Notes: generated by a model not told the origin, from the sequence alone. Counted from the stretch's first letter, positions 47,678-56,582 are shown. The stretch: DNA of 64,000 bases from Pseudonocardia bannensis (GCF_012911875.1 NZ_JAAXKZ010000002.1:1-64000), one strand, 5' to 3'. A program made the numbers and translations.

Positions 47678-48761
47678 GCTCCAGCCCCTTCAGTGCCGGG
47701 ATCACCTCGCGCCCGTACAGCTCGTAGGAGCGCAGGGTCTGCTCGCGGGTGAGGGTGCCGAACGACCCCCAGAAGATGATGTTGCCGCACTGCAGCGTCT
47801 TCGCCTGCTCGGCCAGCTGGTCGCGCACCGTCTCCGGCGAGCCCACGCAGATGATGCCCGCCTCGATAAGGCCCTCCCAGCTGATCGGGCCGGACGTGAA
47901 CGGCCGGAAGAACGACTGGTAGTACTCGTATCCGGCCGGGACGTTGTCCAGGTCCTCGAAGATCGCGTGCTCCTTGAACAGCGCGAACAGGTGGCCGAGC
48001 GCGGGCTCGGCGATGTCGCGGGCCTGCTCGTCGGAGTCGGCGACGAAGATGTTGCGCATCACGGCGAGCTGGTCCGGACTCGTCGAGTTCCCGGCATCGG
48101 CCGCCGCCTTGCGGTACCGGTCGAACATGTCCTTGGTCTCGCCGACCGGCAGGAACGTGTGGCCCATCTTGTAGCCCTTGCGGCCCGCCCACTCCACGGT
48201 CTCCGGGCTCAGCGCCGTGATCCAGACCGGCGGGTTGGGCTGCTGCAGCGGCCGCGGCCAGATGCTGACGTCCTGGTAGTCCCAGAACCTGCCGTGGTGG
48301 CTGAAGACCGGGTTGTGCCACGCGGTGTGGATGAGCTCCATGCCCTCCTCGAAGCGCGGCCGGGTCTCCTCCATCGGCACGCCCTGACGCAGGAACTCCT
48401 GCTCGTCCACCCCGCGACCCAGGCCGACCTCGAGCCGCCCGCCGGTGAGGTAGTCGAGCATCGCCGCCTCCTCCGCGAGCCGGCGCGGGTCGTGGAACGG
48501 GATGATGTTGGCCATCACGCCCAGCCGCATGTTCTTCGTCAGCTTCGCGACCGTCGCCACCAGCAGGTTGGGTGAGGGGCTGACGTTGTAGGCGGTGAAG
48601 TGGTGCTCGCTGAAGAAGATCCCGTCGAAGCCCTGGTCGTCGGCCTTCAGCCAGGACTCGAAGTGCCAGTCGTAGAGCTCGGCGCACTTCGCCGGGTCGA
48701 ACTTCTCCGGGTCCGGGTCGAACGGGTAGTTGAAGATGTCGAAGATCCAGCTCTTGACCAT
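47670..48761 (-). CDS. LLM-class flavin-dependent monooxygenase (LLM-B)
   Basis: A 363-residue luciferase-like monooxygenase. WIFDIFNYPFDPDPEKFDP, DGIFFSEHHFTAYNVSPSPN, KNMRLGVMANIIPFHDPRRL and LTGGRLEVGLGRGVDEQEFL are close to bacterial luciferase alpha-type proteins of the alkanesulfonate/alkanal monooxygenase branch, which need reduced FMN from a reductase. The HpaC-like reductase at 54847 is a possible supplier. The ATG at 48761 follows GGAGCGTCC. It is the middle gene of LLM-C, LLM-B, LLM-A. Confidence 0.9.
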   Translation of the reverse strand: MVKSWIFDIFNYPFDPDPEKFDPAKCAELYDWHFESWLKADDQGFDGIFFSEHHFTAYNVSPSPNLLVATVAKLTKNMRLGVMANIIPFHDPRRLAEEAAMLDYLTGGRLEVGLGRGVDEQEFLRQGVPMEETRPRFEEGMELIHTAWHNPVFSHHGRFWDYQDVSIWPRPLQQPNPPVWITALSPETVEWAGRKGYKMGHTFLPVGETKDMFDRYRKAAADAGNSTSPDQLAVMRNIFVADSDEQARDIAEPALGHLFALFKEHAIFEDLDNVPAGYEYYQSFFRPFTSGPISWEGLIEAGIICVGSPETVRDQLAEQAKTLQCGNIIFWGSFGTLTREQTLRSYELYGREVIPALKGLELG

Positions 48762-48813
48762 GGACGCTCCTTTGCGCTCCGGGCAGTGCGGACTGACGGA
48801 CGGGACTGGACGG

Positions 48814-50082
48814 TCAGGGGGTCTCGGTCCACCTCGGGGTGGCGAACTCAGGGCGCAGCGTCGGTTCGAAACGGTCCAGCTTGATACCGATCTTGGGCAG
48901 CACCTGCTCGACCAGCAGTTCGTTGCTGCGCAGCAGCTTGTCGATCGGCGCGGGACCGACGCCCATCCAGAGCACGAGCAACTCGATGCCGAACATCTCG
49001 ATCGCCTGCTCGAGCTTGCGGGCCACGGTGTCCACCGAGCCGGTGATCGAGTACCCGCGGTCGACCATGGTCTGGTAGGTGTTCGCGATCGACCCCTCCT
49101 CTCCGGGGTAGCGCAGGGCCTCGTTGAACCCGAAGTGGTCGTGCCACTCCGGCCAGATGAAGCCGAGCGCGTCCGAGCCGATCGCGAAGGCCTCCTCGTC
49201 GGTGTCGGCCACGACGACCTCGCGGAAGTGCCCGACGTTGCGCCCCCAGCCGATCGACGGGTCCCGTTGCCGCGCCTCGTCGTGGTAGGCGTCGAGGCAG
49301 GCCTTCACCGTCTGCTCGATCGGGGAGAAGATGATCGGCCAGCCGCCCTCGCGCGCCGCCCAGCGGATCGTGTTCGGGCTCAGCGTGAACGGCACCATCA
49401 GCTCGATCGTGGACGGATCCTGCAGCGTGTTGGGCGCGATGCCGATCTTCTGCAGCTCCCCGTCCGCCCCGACCGTGGCGGGCGCCATCACCCGGGTGCC
49501 GGGGTGGTCCCAGGCGATCCCGGACGGGGGCACCTGCCAGTGCCTGCCCTGGAAGGAGAACTCCCGGTTCTCCCAGAGCCCGCGGACGACCTGGTAGGAC
49601 TCCTCGAACAGCTCGCGGTTGATCGCGTCGTGCTGCGCGTACTCCGGGTCGGTGGCGAAGGTGGCGACGGCACCGTTGCGCTGCCCGATCGTCGTCACGT
49701 GCCGGCTCTGGTAGCCGCGGGCGAACCCGGCGAACATCCGGCCGCCGCTGAAGTGGTCGAGCATGGCCAGGTCCTCGGCCACCAGGATCGGGTTCCGCGC
49801 GGGCAGCACGGTCGCCATCTGGCCGATGCGCAGCTTCTTCGTGATCCCGGCGGCCCACGAGCCCAGCAGGATCGGGTTGTTCGACATCTCGAGACCCTCG
49901 AGATGGAAGTGGTGCTCGGAGAACGCCGCGAAGTCGAACCCGAGATCGTCGAGCTGCCGCAGGACGGCAGCGTTCTCGAACAGGGCCCGCTGGTAGAAGT
50001 TCGGGTTCGCGCCGGCGTAGCCGCGACGGAACTCCTCCGGCGTCGCCGCCGCGCTGGGCAGCAGGAACGTTCCCAACCTCAT
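48814..50082 (-). CDS. LLM-class flavin-dependent monooxygenase (LLM-C)
   Basis: A 422-residue luciferase-like protein, longer than typical. MRLGTFLLPSAAATPEEFRR opens the barrel; DLGFDFAAFSEHHFHLEGLE, KLRIGQMATVLPARNPILVA and FSGGRMFAGFARGYQSRHVT follow the alkanal-monooxygenase pattern. An extra ~60 residues between the barrel strands (around WQVPPSGIAWDHPGTRVMAP) is its distinctive insertion. ATG 50082 is chosen because GGAGGTTC precedes it, whereas the frame open to 50133 crosses the shared promoter element. It is the first gene of the LLM operon. Confidence 0.9.
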   Translation of the reverse strand: MRLGTFLLPSAAATPEEFRRGYAGANPNFYQRALFENAAVLRQLDDLGFDFAAFSEHHFHLEGLEMSNNPILLGSWAAGITKKLRIGQMATVLPARNPILVAEDLAMLDHFSGGRMFAGFARGYQSRHVTTIGQRNGAVATFATDPEYAQHDAINRELFEESYQVVRGLWENREFSFQGRHWQVPPSGIAWDHPGTRVMAPATVGADGELQKIGIAPNTLQDPSTIELMVPFTLSPNTIRWAAREGGWPIIFSPIEQTVKACLDAYHDEARQRDPSIGWGRNVGHFREVVVADTDEEAFAIGSDALGFIWPEWHDHFGFNEALRYPGEEGSIANTYQTMVDRGYSITGSVDTVARKLEQAIEMFGIELLVLWMGVGPAPIDKLLRSNELLVEQVLPKIGIKLDRFEPTLRPEFATPRWTETP

Positions 50083-50126
50083 CGTGGAAGAACCTCCGGG
50101 AGCGTCAGAAGGCCCCCATTGGCCTC

Positions 50127-50138
50127 CTAGCATGCCAG
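50127..50138. promoter_or_regulatory. Shared element upstream of the LLM operon (site B)
   Basis: CTAGCATGCCAG, followed by ATGCA, lies 45 bases upstream of LLM-C. With site C it gives a 17-base match (CTAGCATKCCAGWTGCA) with two differences. Confidence 0.55.
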
Positions 50139-50229
50139 ATGCAACACGTGCCCCGGATCACTGTCAAGAATCCTGCGACGGGTGATCGTTTCCTGGCGCG
50201 AGCGCACGCGCGGGACCCGACCCCGAACG

Positions 50230-50280
50230 GCCGGAAAGCCGCTGCCCCACCGGCGGACGGCGGGACAGCGGCTTTCCGGC
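50230..50280 (-). terminator. Terminator hairpin after gnd
   Basis: GCCGGAAAGCCGCTG (50230-50244) pairs perfectly with CAGCGGCTTTCCGGC (50266-50280), a 15-bp stem with a 21-base loop. It begins 18 bases beyond the gnd stop and lies upstream of the LLM operon promoter. Confidence 0.78.
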
Positions 50281-50297
50281 ACCGGCGGTGCGGGGGC

Positions 50298-51758
50298 TCA
50301 GGCGTCGGTGCGGACCTCGGCGCCGTCCTGTGCCCAGCGGGTGTGGAACGCACCCTCGGTGTCGGTACGCCGGTAGGTGTGCGCGCCGAAGAAGTCCCGC
50401 AGCCCCTGGATCAGGTTGGCCGGGCCGCGCTCGCGGCGGTAGCCGTCGTAGTAGGACAGCGACGAGGAGAACGCCGGGATCGCGACACCCTGCTCGGTCG
50501 CCTTCACCACGACCCTGCGCCACGCGTCCTGCGCGTTCGCGACGGCCTCGGTGAAGTAGGGCACCATCAGCAGGTTGTCCAGGTCCGGGTGTTCGGCGTA
50601 GGCGTCCCGGATCCGGTTGAGGAACTGCGCGCGGATGATGCAGCCACCACGCCAGATGGTGGCCATCGCACCCAGGTCGAGGTCCCAGCCGTTGGCCGCC
50701 GACGCCGCCCGCATCTGCGCGAAGCCCTGCGCGTAGGCGACGACCTTGCTCGCGTAGAGCGCCTGCCGGATGTCGTCGACCAGGTCGGTCTCGTCGGCGC
50801 CGCCGCCCGGAGTGGGCCCGGCGAGCGTCGTCGACGCGGCCTTGCGCTCGTCGCGCAGGGCCGAGAGCCCGCGGGCGAAGACCGCCTCGGTGATGCCGGT
50901 CAGCGGCACTCCGAGCTGGAGGGCGTCGATCGCGGTCCAGGTGCCGGTGCCCTTCTGCTCGGCCTGGTCGACGATCACGTCGACCAGCGGCTCCCCGGTC
51001 TTCTCGTCGGTCTTGGCGAGCACCTTGGCGGTGATCTCGATGAGGAACGACTCCAGGTCTCCGGAGTTCCACTCCTCGAAGATCTTCGCGATCGCCGGCA
51101 CATCGAGCCCGGCGACGCTGCGGAGCAGGTCGTAGGCCTCGGCGATCAGCTGGATGTCGGCGTACTCGATTCCGTTGTGCACCATCTTCACGTAGTGACC
51201 GGCACCGTCCGGCCCGACCTGGGTGCAGCACGGAGTGCCGTCGACGACGGCGGCGATGGAGGTCAGGATCTCCTCGACCTCCGCGTAGGCGGCCGGATCG
51301 CCGCCGGGCATGATGCTCGGCCCGAGCAGCGCGCCCTCCTCGCCGCCGGACACGCCGATGCCCATGAACCGCAGGCCGCGCTCGGCGCACTCCTCGGTAC
51401 GGCGCTTCGTGTCGGCGAAGTGCGAGTTGCCGGCGTCGATGATGATGTCGCCGGCGTCGAGCAGCGGGGACAGCTCCTCGATCACGCCGTCGACCGGAGC
51501 GCCGGCCTTGACCATGACGATGATGCGCCGCGGCCGCTCCAGCGCAGCCACGAAGTCGGCGAGGTTCTCGGCGGCGGTGAACGCGCCCTCGTCCCCGTAC
51601 TCCTCCATGAACTCCTTGGTGCGCGCGCTCGTCCGGTTGTGGACGGCCACCGGGACGCCACGCCGGGCGATGTTGCGGGCCAGGTTGGCCCCCATCACGG
51701 CGAGCCCGGTGACCCCGATGCGGCTCTGTCCGGTCGTCGGCGTCGTCGAGGCGGTCAT
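50298..51758 (-). CDS. gnd: 6-Phosphogluconate dehydrogenase, decarboxylating
   Basis: A 486-residue NADP-dependent enzyme of the pentose phosphate pathway, converting 6-phosphogluconate to ribulose 5-phosphate, CO2 and NADPH. The N-terminal Rossmann motif is GVTGLAVMGANLARNIARRG with VAVHNRTSART as the NADP-selective loop. The catalytic signature is IIDAGNSHFADTKRRTEECA and FMGIGVSGGEEGALLGPSIM; the active-site lysine is in GHYVKMVHNGIEYADIQLIA. Length is typical of the long form. ATG 51758 follows GAGGGAGTG; an in-frame start at 51812 precedes that site. It interrupts the aromatic module but has its own terminator. Confidence 0.97.
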   Translation of the reverse strand: MTASTTPTTGQSRIGVTGLAVMGANLARNIARRGVPVAVHNRTSARTKEFMEEYGDEGAFTAAENLADFVAALERPRRIIVMVKAGAPVDGVIEELSPLLDAGDIIIDAGNSHFADTKRRTEECAERGLRFMGIGVSGGEEGALLGPSIMPGGDPAAYAEVEEILTSIAAVVDGTPCCTQVGPDGAGHYVKMVHNGIEYADIQLIAEAYDLLRSVAGLDVPAIAKIFEEWNSGDLESFLIEITAKVLAKTDEKTGEPLVDVIVDQAEQKGTGTWTAIDALQLGVPLTGITEAVFARGLSALRDERKAASTTLAGPTPGGGADETDLVDDIRQALYASKVVAYAQGFAQMRAASAANGWDLDLGAMATIWRGGCIIRAQFLNRIRDAYAEHPDLDNLLMVPYFTEAVANAQDAWRRVVVKATEQGVAIPAFSSSLSYYDGYRRERGPANLIQGLRDFFGAHTYRRTDTEGAFHTRWAQDGAEVRTDA

Positions 51759-51846
51759 CGACACTCCCTCACTGCTCGAATCGGCTTTCACGGGCCCCGC
51801 GGACCCCGGCACTCGACGCTGCGGTCACGTAGCGAGGCCGGCTCGA

Positions 51847-52002
51847 TCATTGCACGCCCACGACGCCGGTCAGCCCACGCAGCCGTGCTCCAGATGTGAT
51901 CCGGATCGGCGTTCCGGGCTCTTCGTGCTGGTCGGTACCGCCCGTCCGGTTCGGTGGGCCCGCGGGGCGGCCCGACCCGTCGTCGTCCTTCTCATAGATC
52001 AT
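51847..52002 (-). CDS. Possible small hypothetical protein
   Basis: A 51-residue frame starting MIYEKDDDGSGRPAGPP and ending SGARLRGLTGVVGVQ. It is acidic at the start and Gly/Arg-rich later. No family is recognised, no clear ribosome-binding site is seen before ATG 52002, and it sits inside the divergent region between gnd and the methyltransferase gene. It is listed because its composition is less extreme than shadow frames, but it may be non-coding. Confidence 0.22.
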   Translation of the reverse strand: MIYEKDDDGSGRPAGPPNRTGGTDQHEEPGTPIRITSGARLRGLTGVVGVQ

Positions 52003-52118
52003 CGCGTCGACCCGGCACGGACGGGGGACGAGGCCGCCCCCGGCCCGCCGCCGGACCCCTGTAGGTACCCGATCGTGCGGTTCCGCTCGTACGCGGTGGC
52101 CGGCGCCCTCGTGGTCCA

Positions 52119-52124
52119 TACGAT
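52119..52124 (+). promoter_or_regulatory. -10 element of the O-methyltransferase gene (leaderless)
   Basis: TACGAT is followed by six bases and ATG 52131. Confidence 0.55.
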
Positions 52125-52130
52125 CGCGTC

Positions 52131-53150
52131 ATGGCAACGATGCCCGCGCCTCCCACGCACGCCCCGGTCCTCGATCTCGCCATGAGCGGCCTGGTTGCAC
52201 GGGCGTTGTTCACCGTGACCGAGCGAGGTGTGCCCGATCTGCTCGCCTCCGGTCCGCTCGGCTCCGCCGAGATCGCGGGGGCGACCGGGGCCCGGCCGCA
52301 CGCCATGCACCAGGTGCTGCGCGCGCTCGCCGCCGCCGGCTACTTCCGCACCGACGGTTCTGGCCGGTTCGCTCTCACCGTGCTCGGGGAGACGCTGCGC
52401 ACCGGGCACCCCAGCGCGGCCCGCGACCTCGTCCTGACGATGTGCGGCCCGTCGGTGTCGGCCGCGCTGGCCCGGTTCCCCGAGTCGGTCGACACCGGGC
52501 GGCCCGGGGTCGACCTCGAGTTCGGCGAGCCCTTCTTCGACCACCTGCACTCCCGGCCGGACGAGGCCGCCTCCTTCAACCGGATGATGATCAGCATCCA
52601 CGGCACCGAACCGGCCGCGGTCGCGCAGGCCTACGACTTCAGCGGCGTCGGGCACGTCGTCGACGTCGGCGGCGGGATCGGGACCATGCTGCGCACGGTG
52701 CTGGAGGCGAACCCGGGTCTGCGCGGGACCCTGTTCGACCTGCCGAGCGTGCTCGTCCAGGCGCGGGAGCACCTCGCGGACCTCGGTGGGCGCTGCGATC
52801 TCGCCGGCGGCAGCTTCTTCGACGGGGTGCCGGCCGGCGCGGACGCCTACCTGCTCTCGCACATCGTGCACGACTGGAACATCGACGCCTGCCGCACGAT
52901 CCTGGGCCACTGCCGGGACGCGCTGGCCCCCGGTGGCCGGGTGCTGATCGTCGAGATGGTGCTTCCGGAGGGCGACGAACCGCACCCGGGCAAGCTCCTC
53001 GACCTGGCGATGCTCGCGCTCGTGGGTGGGCAGGAGCGCACCGGCGAGGAGTACCGGGAACTCTTGGCCGGAGTCGGGCTCGAGATGACCCGGATCGTGC
53101 CGACGGCGTCGGCGGTCAGCGTGATCGAGGCCGTGCGCGCCGGCGACTGA
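52131..53150 (+). CDS. SAM-dependent O-methyltransferase (acetylserotonin OMT-like family)
   Basis: A 339-residue class I methyltransferase. The N-terminal dimerisation winged helix (MSGLVARALFTVTERGVPDL, then GARPHAMHQVLRALAAAGYF) precedes a Rossmann SAM domain with HVVDVGGGIGTMLRTVLEAN as motif I, GTLFDLPSVLVQAREHLADL as the adenine region, and LSHIVHDWNIDACRTILGHC holding the catalytic His of this family. GGRVLIVEMVLPEGDEPHPG follows. It methylates a phenolic hydroxyl in related polyketide or aromatic pathways, so it could modify the same phenols that the neighbouring HpaB hydroxylates. That link is inference. Confidence 0.9.
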   Translation: MATMPAPPTHAPVLDLAMSGLVARALFTVTERGVPDLLASGPLGSAEIAGATGARPHAMHQVLRALAAAGYFRTDGSGRFALTVLGETLRTGHPSAARDLVLTMCGPSVSAALARFPESVDTGRPGVDLEFGEPFFDHLHSRPDEAASFNRMMISIHGTEPAAVAQAYDFSGVGHVVDVGGGIGTMLRTVLEANPGLRGTLFDLPSVLVQAREHLADLGGRCDLAGGSFFDGVPAGADAYLLSHIVHDWNIDACRTILGHCRDALAPGGRVLIVEMVLPEGDEPHPGKLLDLAMLALVGGQERTGEEYRELLAGVGLEMTRIVPTASAVSVIEAVRAGD

Positions 53151-53349
53151 GCGCTGCGGCACCCCTGCGGGACAAGCCGGCGGCGCCGCTGCGGACCGGG
53201 CCCGTCCCGCAGCGCGGCGATGCGCTCCTGAGCTTCGGTTCACCGGGACCGGGACGCGGCCCCTGGCGGTCGCGCGCCCGCTGCCCGGTTCCGCCCGGCC
53301 GGGCTCTCTTGCCGTTCGTGCGTGACGCAGGTTACGGTCTGTCGGCACG

Positions 53350-53361
53350 CTAGCATTCCAG
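53350..53361. promoter_or_regulatory. Shared element upstream of the HpaB-like gene (site C)
   Basis: CTAGCATTCCAG, followed by TTGCA, lies 23 bases before ATG 53385. TAGCAT inside it could also be the -10 hexamer, so part of the similarity to sites A and B may reflect promoter sequence. Confidence 0.55.
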
Positions 53362-53384
53362 TTGCAGGAGAAGGGGACCGGGAC

Positions 53385-54863
53385 ATGCCCGTCCGCACCG
53401 GCGCGCAGTACATCGAGAACCTCCAGAAGCACCCACGAGAGGTGTGGCTGCGCGGCGAACGCGTCGACGACGTCACCGCGCATCCGGCGCTGCGACGGCC
53501 GATCGAGCAGATCGCCCGGCTCTACGACATGCAGCACGACCCCGAACTGGCCTCCGTCCTCACCGGCCCGGGCCCTGACGGCGCCCCGGTCGGCCGGGCC
53601 TTCCTGCCCTGCCGGACGCCCGAGGACCTCGCCCTCCGGCGCGCCGCGTACCGGGCGTGGGCGGAGCCGACGCTGGGCCTGATGGGCCGCTCGCCGGACT
53701 TCCTGAACACCACGTTGATGGCGTTCACCGAGTCACCAGGGGTGTTCGCCAGGCTCGGGCAGCGGTATGCGGACAACATCGCGCGCTACTACGAGTACGT
53801 CCGCGACAACGACCTGTTCCTCACCCACGCGCTGATCACCCCTCAGACCGACCGCTCCAAGACCGCGTCCGAGCAGCAGGAGCAGTTCCTGCACATGGGC
53901 GTGGTCTCCGAGACCGCGGAGGGCCTGGTCGTGCGCGGGGCCCGGATGCTCGCCACGCTCGCCCCGATGGCCGACGAGCTGATCATCTACAGCCTGCCCG
54001 GCCTGCGACCCGGCGACGAGCGCCACGCCGCCTGCTTCGCGATTCCGATCGACACCCCGGGCCTGCGGCTGATCTCCCGCGCCCCGTTCGACGACGGCAC
54101 CCGGCATCCGTTCGACCACCCGCTGTCCTCGCACTTCGAGGAGGCCGACTGCCTCGTCGTGTTCGACGACGTGCTCGTGCCCTGGGACCGGGTGTTCCTG
54201 CACGGCGACGTCGCGCTGGCGAACGCGCTCTACGCCGAGACCAACCTGCGACAGCACACCGCGCACCAGACCGGGGTGCGCGGCCTGGTCAAGCTCCAGT
54301 TCGTGACCGGGCTCGCGATGAAGCTGAGCCAGTCGGTGAAGATCGACGGCTTCCTGCACGTGCAGCAGAAGCTCGGCGAGTGCATCGCCGCCGTCGAGCA
54401 GGCGCACGCGCTGATCGTCGCGGCCGAGGCCGAGTACGAGACCACGGCGACCGGGACCGTCCGGCCCCGGTTCAACTCGCTGCAGACGCTGCGGGTGCTG
54501 CTGGCGACCCAGTACCCGAAGCTCGTCGAGATCCTGCAGACCCTCGGCGCCGGCGGGCTGCTCATGATGCCCTCTGCCGAGGACTTCGACTCCCCGATCG
54601 CCGAGGACGTCGCGCGCTACTACCGAGGCGCGGAGATGTCGGCCGTGGACCGGATCCGGCTGTACAAGCTGGCGTGGGACCTGTGCGGCGACGCGTTCGG
54701 CCAGCGCGCGCTGCAGTACGAGCGCTACTACGCCGGCGACCCGGTCCGGATCCTGGCCATGAACTACCTGAGCTACGACAAGGACTCCTGCTTCGCGCTC
54801 GTCGACCGGGCTCTGGCCCTGGCGGGTGACCCGACGTCACACCGCGATGATCCAGCCGGCTGA
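53385..54863 (+). CDS. 4-Hydroxyphenylacetate 3-monooxygenase family protein (HpaB-like, oxygenase component)
   Basis: A 492-residue FADH2-dependent aromatic hydroxylase. MPVRTGAQYIENLQKHPREV, LRGERVDDVTAHPALRRPIE and SPDFLNTTLMAFTESPGVFA are the N-terminal HpaB signatures; LFLTHALITPQTDRSKTAS is the flavin and substrate region; VPWDRVFLHGDVALAN and AVDRIRLYKLAWDLCGDAFG complete the C-terminal half. It hydroxylates a phenol ortho to the OH, yielding a catechol. Reduced flavin should come from the reductase encoded by the overlapping next gene. The ATG at 53385 is the first gene of HpaB-HpaC-LLM-D. Confidence 0.93.
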   Translation: MPVRTGAQYIENLQKHPREVWLRGERVDDVTAHPALRRPIEQIARLYDMQHDPELASVLTGPGPDGAPVGRAFLPCRTPEDLALRRAAYRAWAEPTLGLMGRSPDFLNTTLMAFTESPGVFARLGQRYADNIARYYEYVRDNDLFLTHALITPQTDRSKTASEQQEQFLHMGVVSETAEGLVVRGARMLATLAPMADELIIYSLPGLRPGDERHAACFAIPIDTPGLRLISRAPFDDGTRHPFDHPLSSHFEEADCLVVFDDVLVPWDRVFLHGDVALANALYAETNLRQHTAHQTGVRGLVKLQFVTGLAMKLSQSVKIDGFLHVQQKLGECIAAVEQAHALIVAAEAEYETTATGTVRPRFNSLQTLRVLLATQYPKLVEILQTLGAGGLLMMPSAEDFDSPIAEDVARYYRGAEMSAVDRIRLYKLAWDLCGDAFGQRALQYERYYAGDPVRILAMNYLSYDKDSCFALVDRALALAGDPTSHRDDPAG

Positions 54864-55377
54864 CTTCCGCCGGGCACTGGGGCAGTTCGCCACCGGGGTC
54901 ACCGTGATCAGCGCGACGACCCCGGACCGCGGGCCGGTCGGGTGCACGGTGAGCGCGTTCTGCTCGCTGTCACTCGACCCACCGCTGGTGCTGGTGTGCC
55001 TGAACAGGGACCGGGCGATGCACCACGCACTGGCCGGGGCGCCCGGCTACGCGGTGAGCATCCTCGCCTCCGACCAGGCCGAACTGGCCCGGGACTTCAC
55101 CCGCCCGGTGCCCGACCGCTTCACCGGCGTCGCGCACTCCCCCGGCCGCTACGGCCCGCACCTGGACGGCGCGATCGCGCATCTGGACTGCGCCCGGCAC
55201 GAACTGCTCGACGGCGGCGACCACGTGATCGTCGTCGGGCGGGTGGAGGGGCTGCGGGTGCACGACGGCGAACCGCTGCTCTACGCCCAGGGCGCGTTCC
55301 TGGACCTGCCCGGGCCGGACTGGCGGCGCGCCGGGGCGACCGCCCCGCACGAATGGCTGCTCTCCGCTCCCTGGTGA
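54847..55377 (+). CDS. Flavin reductase (HpaC-like)
   Basis: A 176-residue flavin reductase-like domain protein. IQPADFRRALGQFATGVTVI is the family N-terminus; VGCTVSAFCSLSLDPPLVLV and CLNRDRAMHHALAGAPGYAV form the flavin-binding core; DHVIVVGRVEGLRVHDGEPL and LLYAQGAFLDL end the split barrel. It reduces FAD or FMN with NAD(P)H and supplies the HpaB-like hydroxylase, whose coding end it overlaps by 17 bases. ATG 54847 fits the family start; GTG 54826 in the same frame would add seven residues. Confidence 0.9.
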   Translation: MIQPADFRRALGQFATGVTVISATTPDRGPVGCTVSAFCSLSLDPPLVLVCLNRDRAMHHALAGAPGYAVSILASDQAELARDFTRPVPDRFTGVAHSPGRYGPHLDGAIAHLDCARHELLDGGDHVIVVGRVEGLRVHDGEPLLYAQGAFLDLPGPDWRRAGATAPHEWLLSAPW

Positions 55378-55495
55378 TCCGCCGTCCCCTCCGCGCCGAG
55401 GCTTCGGGGAGCCCGCGCGTCCCACCCGTCGAGAGGTGCGCGTTGACGCCACCACCGACGACCGTTCCCACGACCACCACCGCAAAGGAGCAGTG

Positions 55496-56569
55496 ATGGA
55501 GTTCTTCATCGGATCGTGCGCGAAGATCGACCAGGTCGGCATCGTGAAGCAGGCGGAGGACGTGGGCGTCACCCACTTCGGCGCGGGCGAGGGCCCGCTG
55601 CTGTTCAGTGACCCCTACCAGTTCCTCGCCCTCGCCGCGCGCGACACGACGTCGATCAACCTGGGCACCTGGGTGACCAACCCGCTGACCCGCATCCCGG
55701 CCGTCACCGCCAACTCCCACGCCACCCTCAACGCGCTGGCGCCGGGACGGGTGTTCATGGGCATCGGGACGGCGAACAACGCACTGCGCTCGATGGGCCA
55801 CTCGCCCGCGACCATCGCCGAGCTGGACGATGCGCTGCGGGTCAGCACGGCCCTGATGGCCGGCGAGCGAGTGACCGAGACCTGGCGCGGCAAGGAGCGT
55901 GAGCTGCAGTTCCTGGACCCGAACGGGCACTGGTACAACTTCGCCGATCCGATCCCGGTGTGGATGGCCGCCGGCGGCCCCCGCGGTATCCAGGTGGCCG
56001 CGCGCTACGCCGACTACGTGGCCTACTGCCTCGGGCCGGACCCCGAGATGATCAAGTTGGTGCGCCGCGAACTGGACAAGGCCGTTGCCGACGCGGGGCG
56101 CGCCCCGGGTTCGGTCAAGCTGGTCGCGGTGAGCTGGTTCTACCAGCTGCGCAACGGCGAGACCTGGGAGGACGCCGTCGACTCCGGCTTCGGCTCCGGG
56201 CCGATCAGCTCGTGCCTGACCAACGTCGGGTTCATGCAGGCCCACGCCTCCGAGCTCGACCCGCAGATCGTGGAGGCGACGACGCAGGCCGCGATGGCCT
56301 ATCTCGGCGACCCCAACGCCGCTGACCCGCCGCACTACCTGGAGACCTGGGCGAAGTACCTGCGCGGGCTCGACCCCGCGCACCGGTCGCTGATCACCAA
56401 GGAACTGTGCGACTACTGGTGCCTCTACGGGTCGCCGGACGAGATCTGGGAGAAGAGCCAGGGCATGCTCGAGGCCGGGGTGGACATGATGAGCGTGTTC
56501 CTGTCCAACCCCTTCACGGCCGAGCGCGACATCGCCGACATCGGATCGTCGATCCTGGCCCGCGCCTGA
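55496..56569 (+). CDS. LLM-class flavin/F420-dependent oxidoreductase (LLM-D)
   Basis: A 357-residue luciferase-like protein. MEFFIGSCAKIDQVGIVKQA, GVTHFGAGEGPLLFSDPYQF, STSIN-like strand TTSINLGTWVTNPLTRIPAV and LAPGRVFMGIGTANNALRSM show the barrel and phosphate loop; the pattern is nearest to F420-dependent methylenetetrahydromethanopterin-reductase-like proteins. The ATG at 55496 follows AAAGGAGCAG. It is third after the HpaB/HpaC-like genes, with a 118-base gap, and the fourth LLM protein in the module. Substrate unknown. Confidence 0.88.
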   Translation: MEFFIGSCAKIDQVGIVKQAEDVGVTHFGAGEGPLLFSDPYQFLALAARDTTSINLGTWVTNPLTRIPAVTANSHATLNALAPGRVFMGIGTANNALRSMGHSPATIAELDDALRVSTALMAGERVTETWRGKERELQFLDPNGHWYNFADPIPVWMAAGGPRGIQVAARYADYVAYCLGPDPEMIKLVRRELDKAVADAGRAPGSVKLVAVSWFYQLRNGETWEDAVDSGFGSGPISSCLTNVGFMQAHASELDPQIVEATTQAAMAYLGDPNAADPPHYLETWAKYLRGLDPAHRSLITKELCDYWCLYGSPDEIWEKSQGMLEAGVDMMSVFLSNPFTAERDIADIGSSILARA

Positions 56570-56582
56570 CCCGCCGAGCACT

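Larger units (their letters stand above)
51759..52130. other. Intergenic gap between gnd and the O-methyltransferase gene
   Basis: A 372-base divergent region. It contains a possible 51-codon minus-strand gene (51847-52002) and the methyltransferase promoter at 52119. Otherwise I see no repeat, RNA gene or strong hairpin. Confidence 0.5.
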
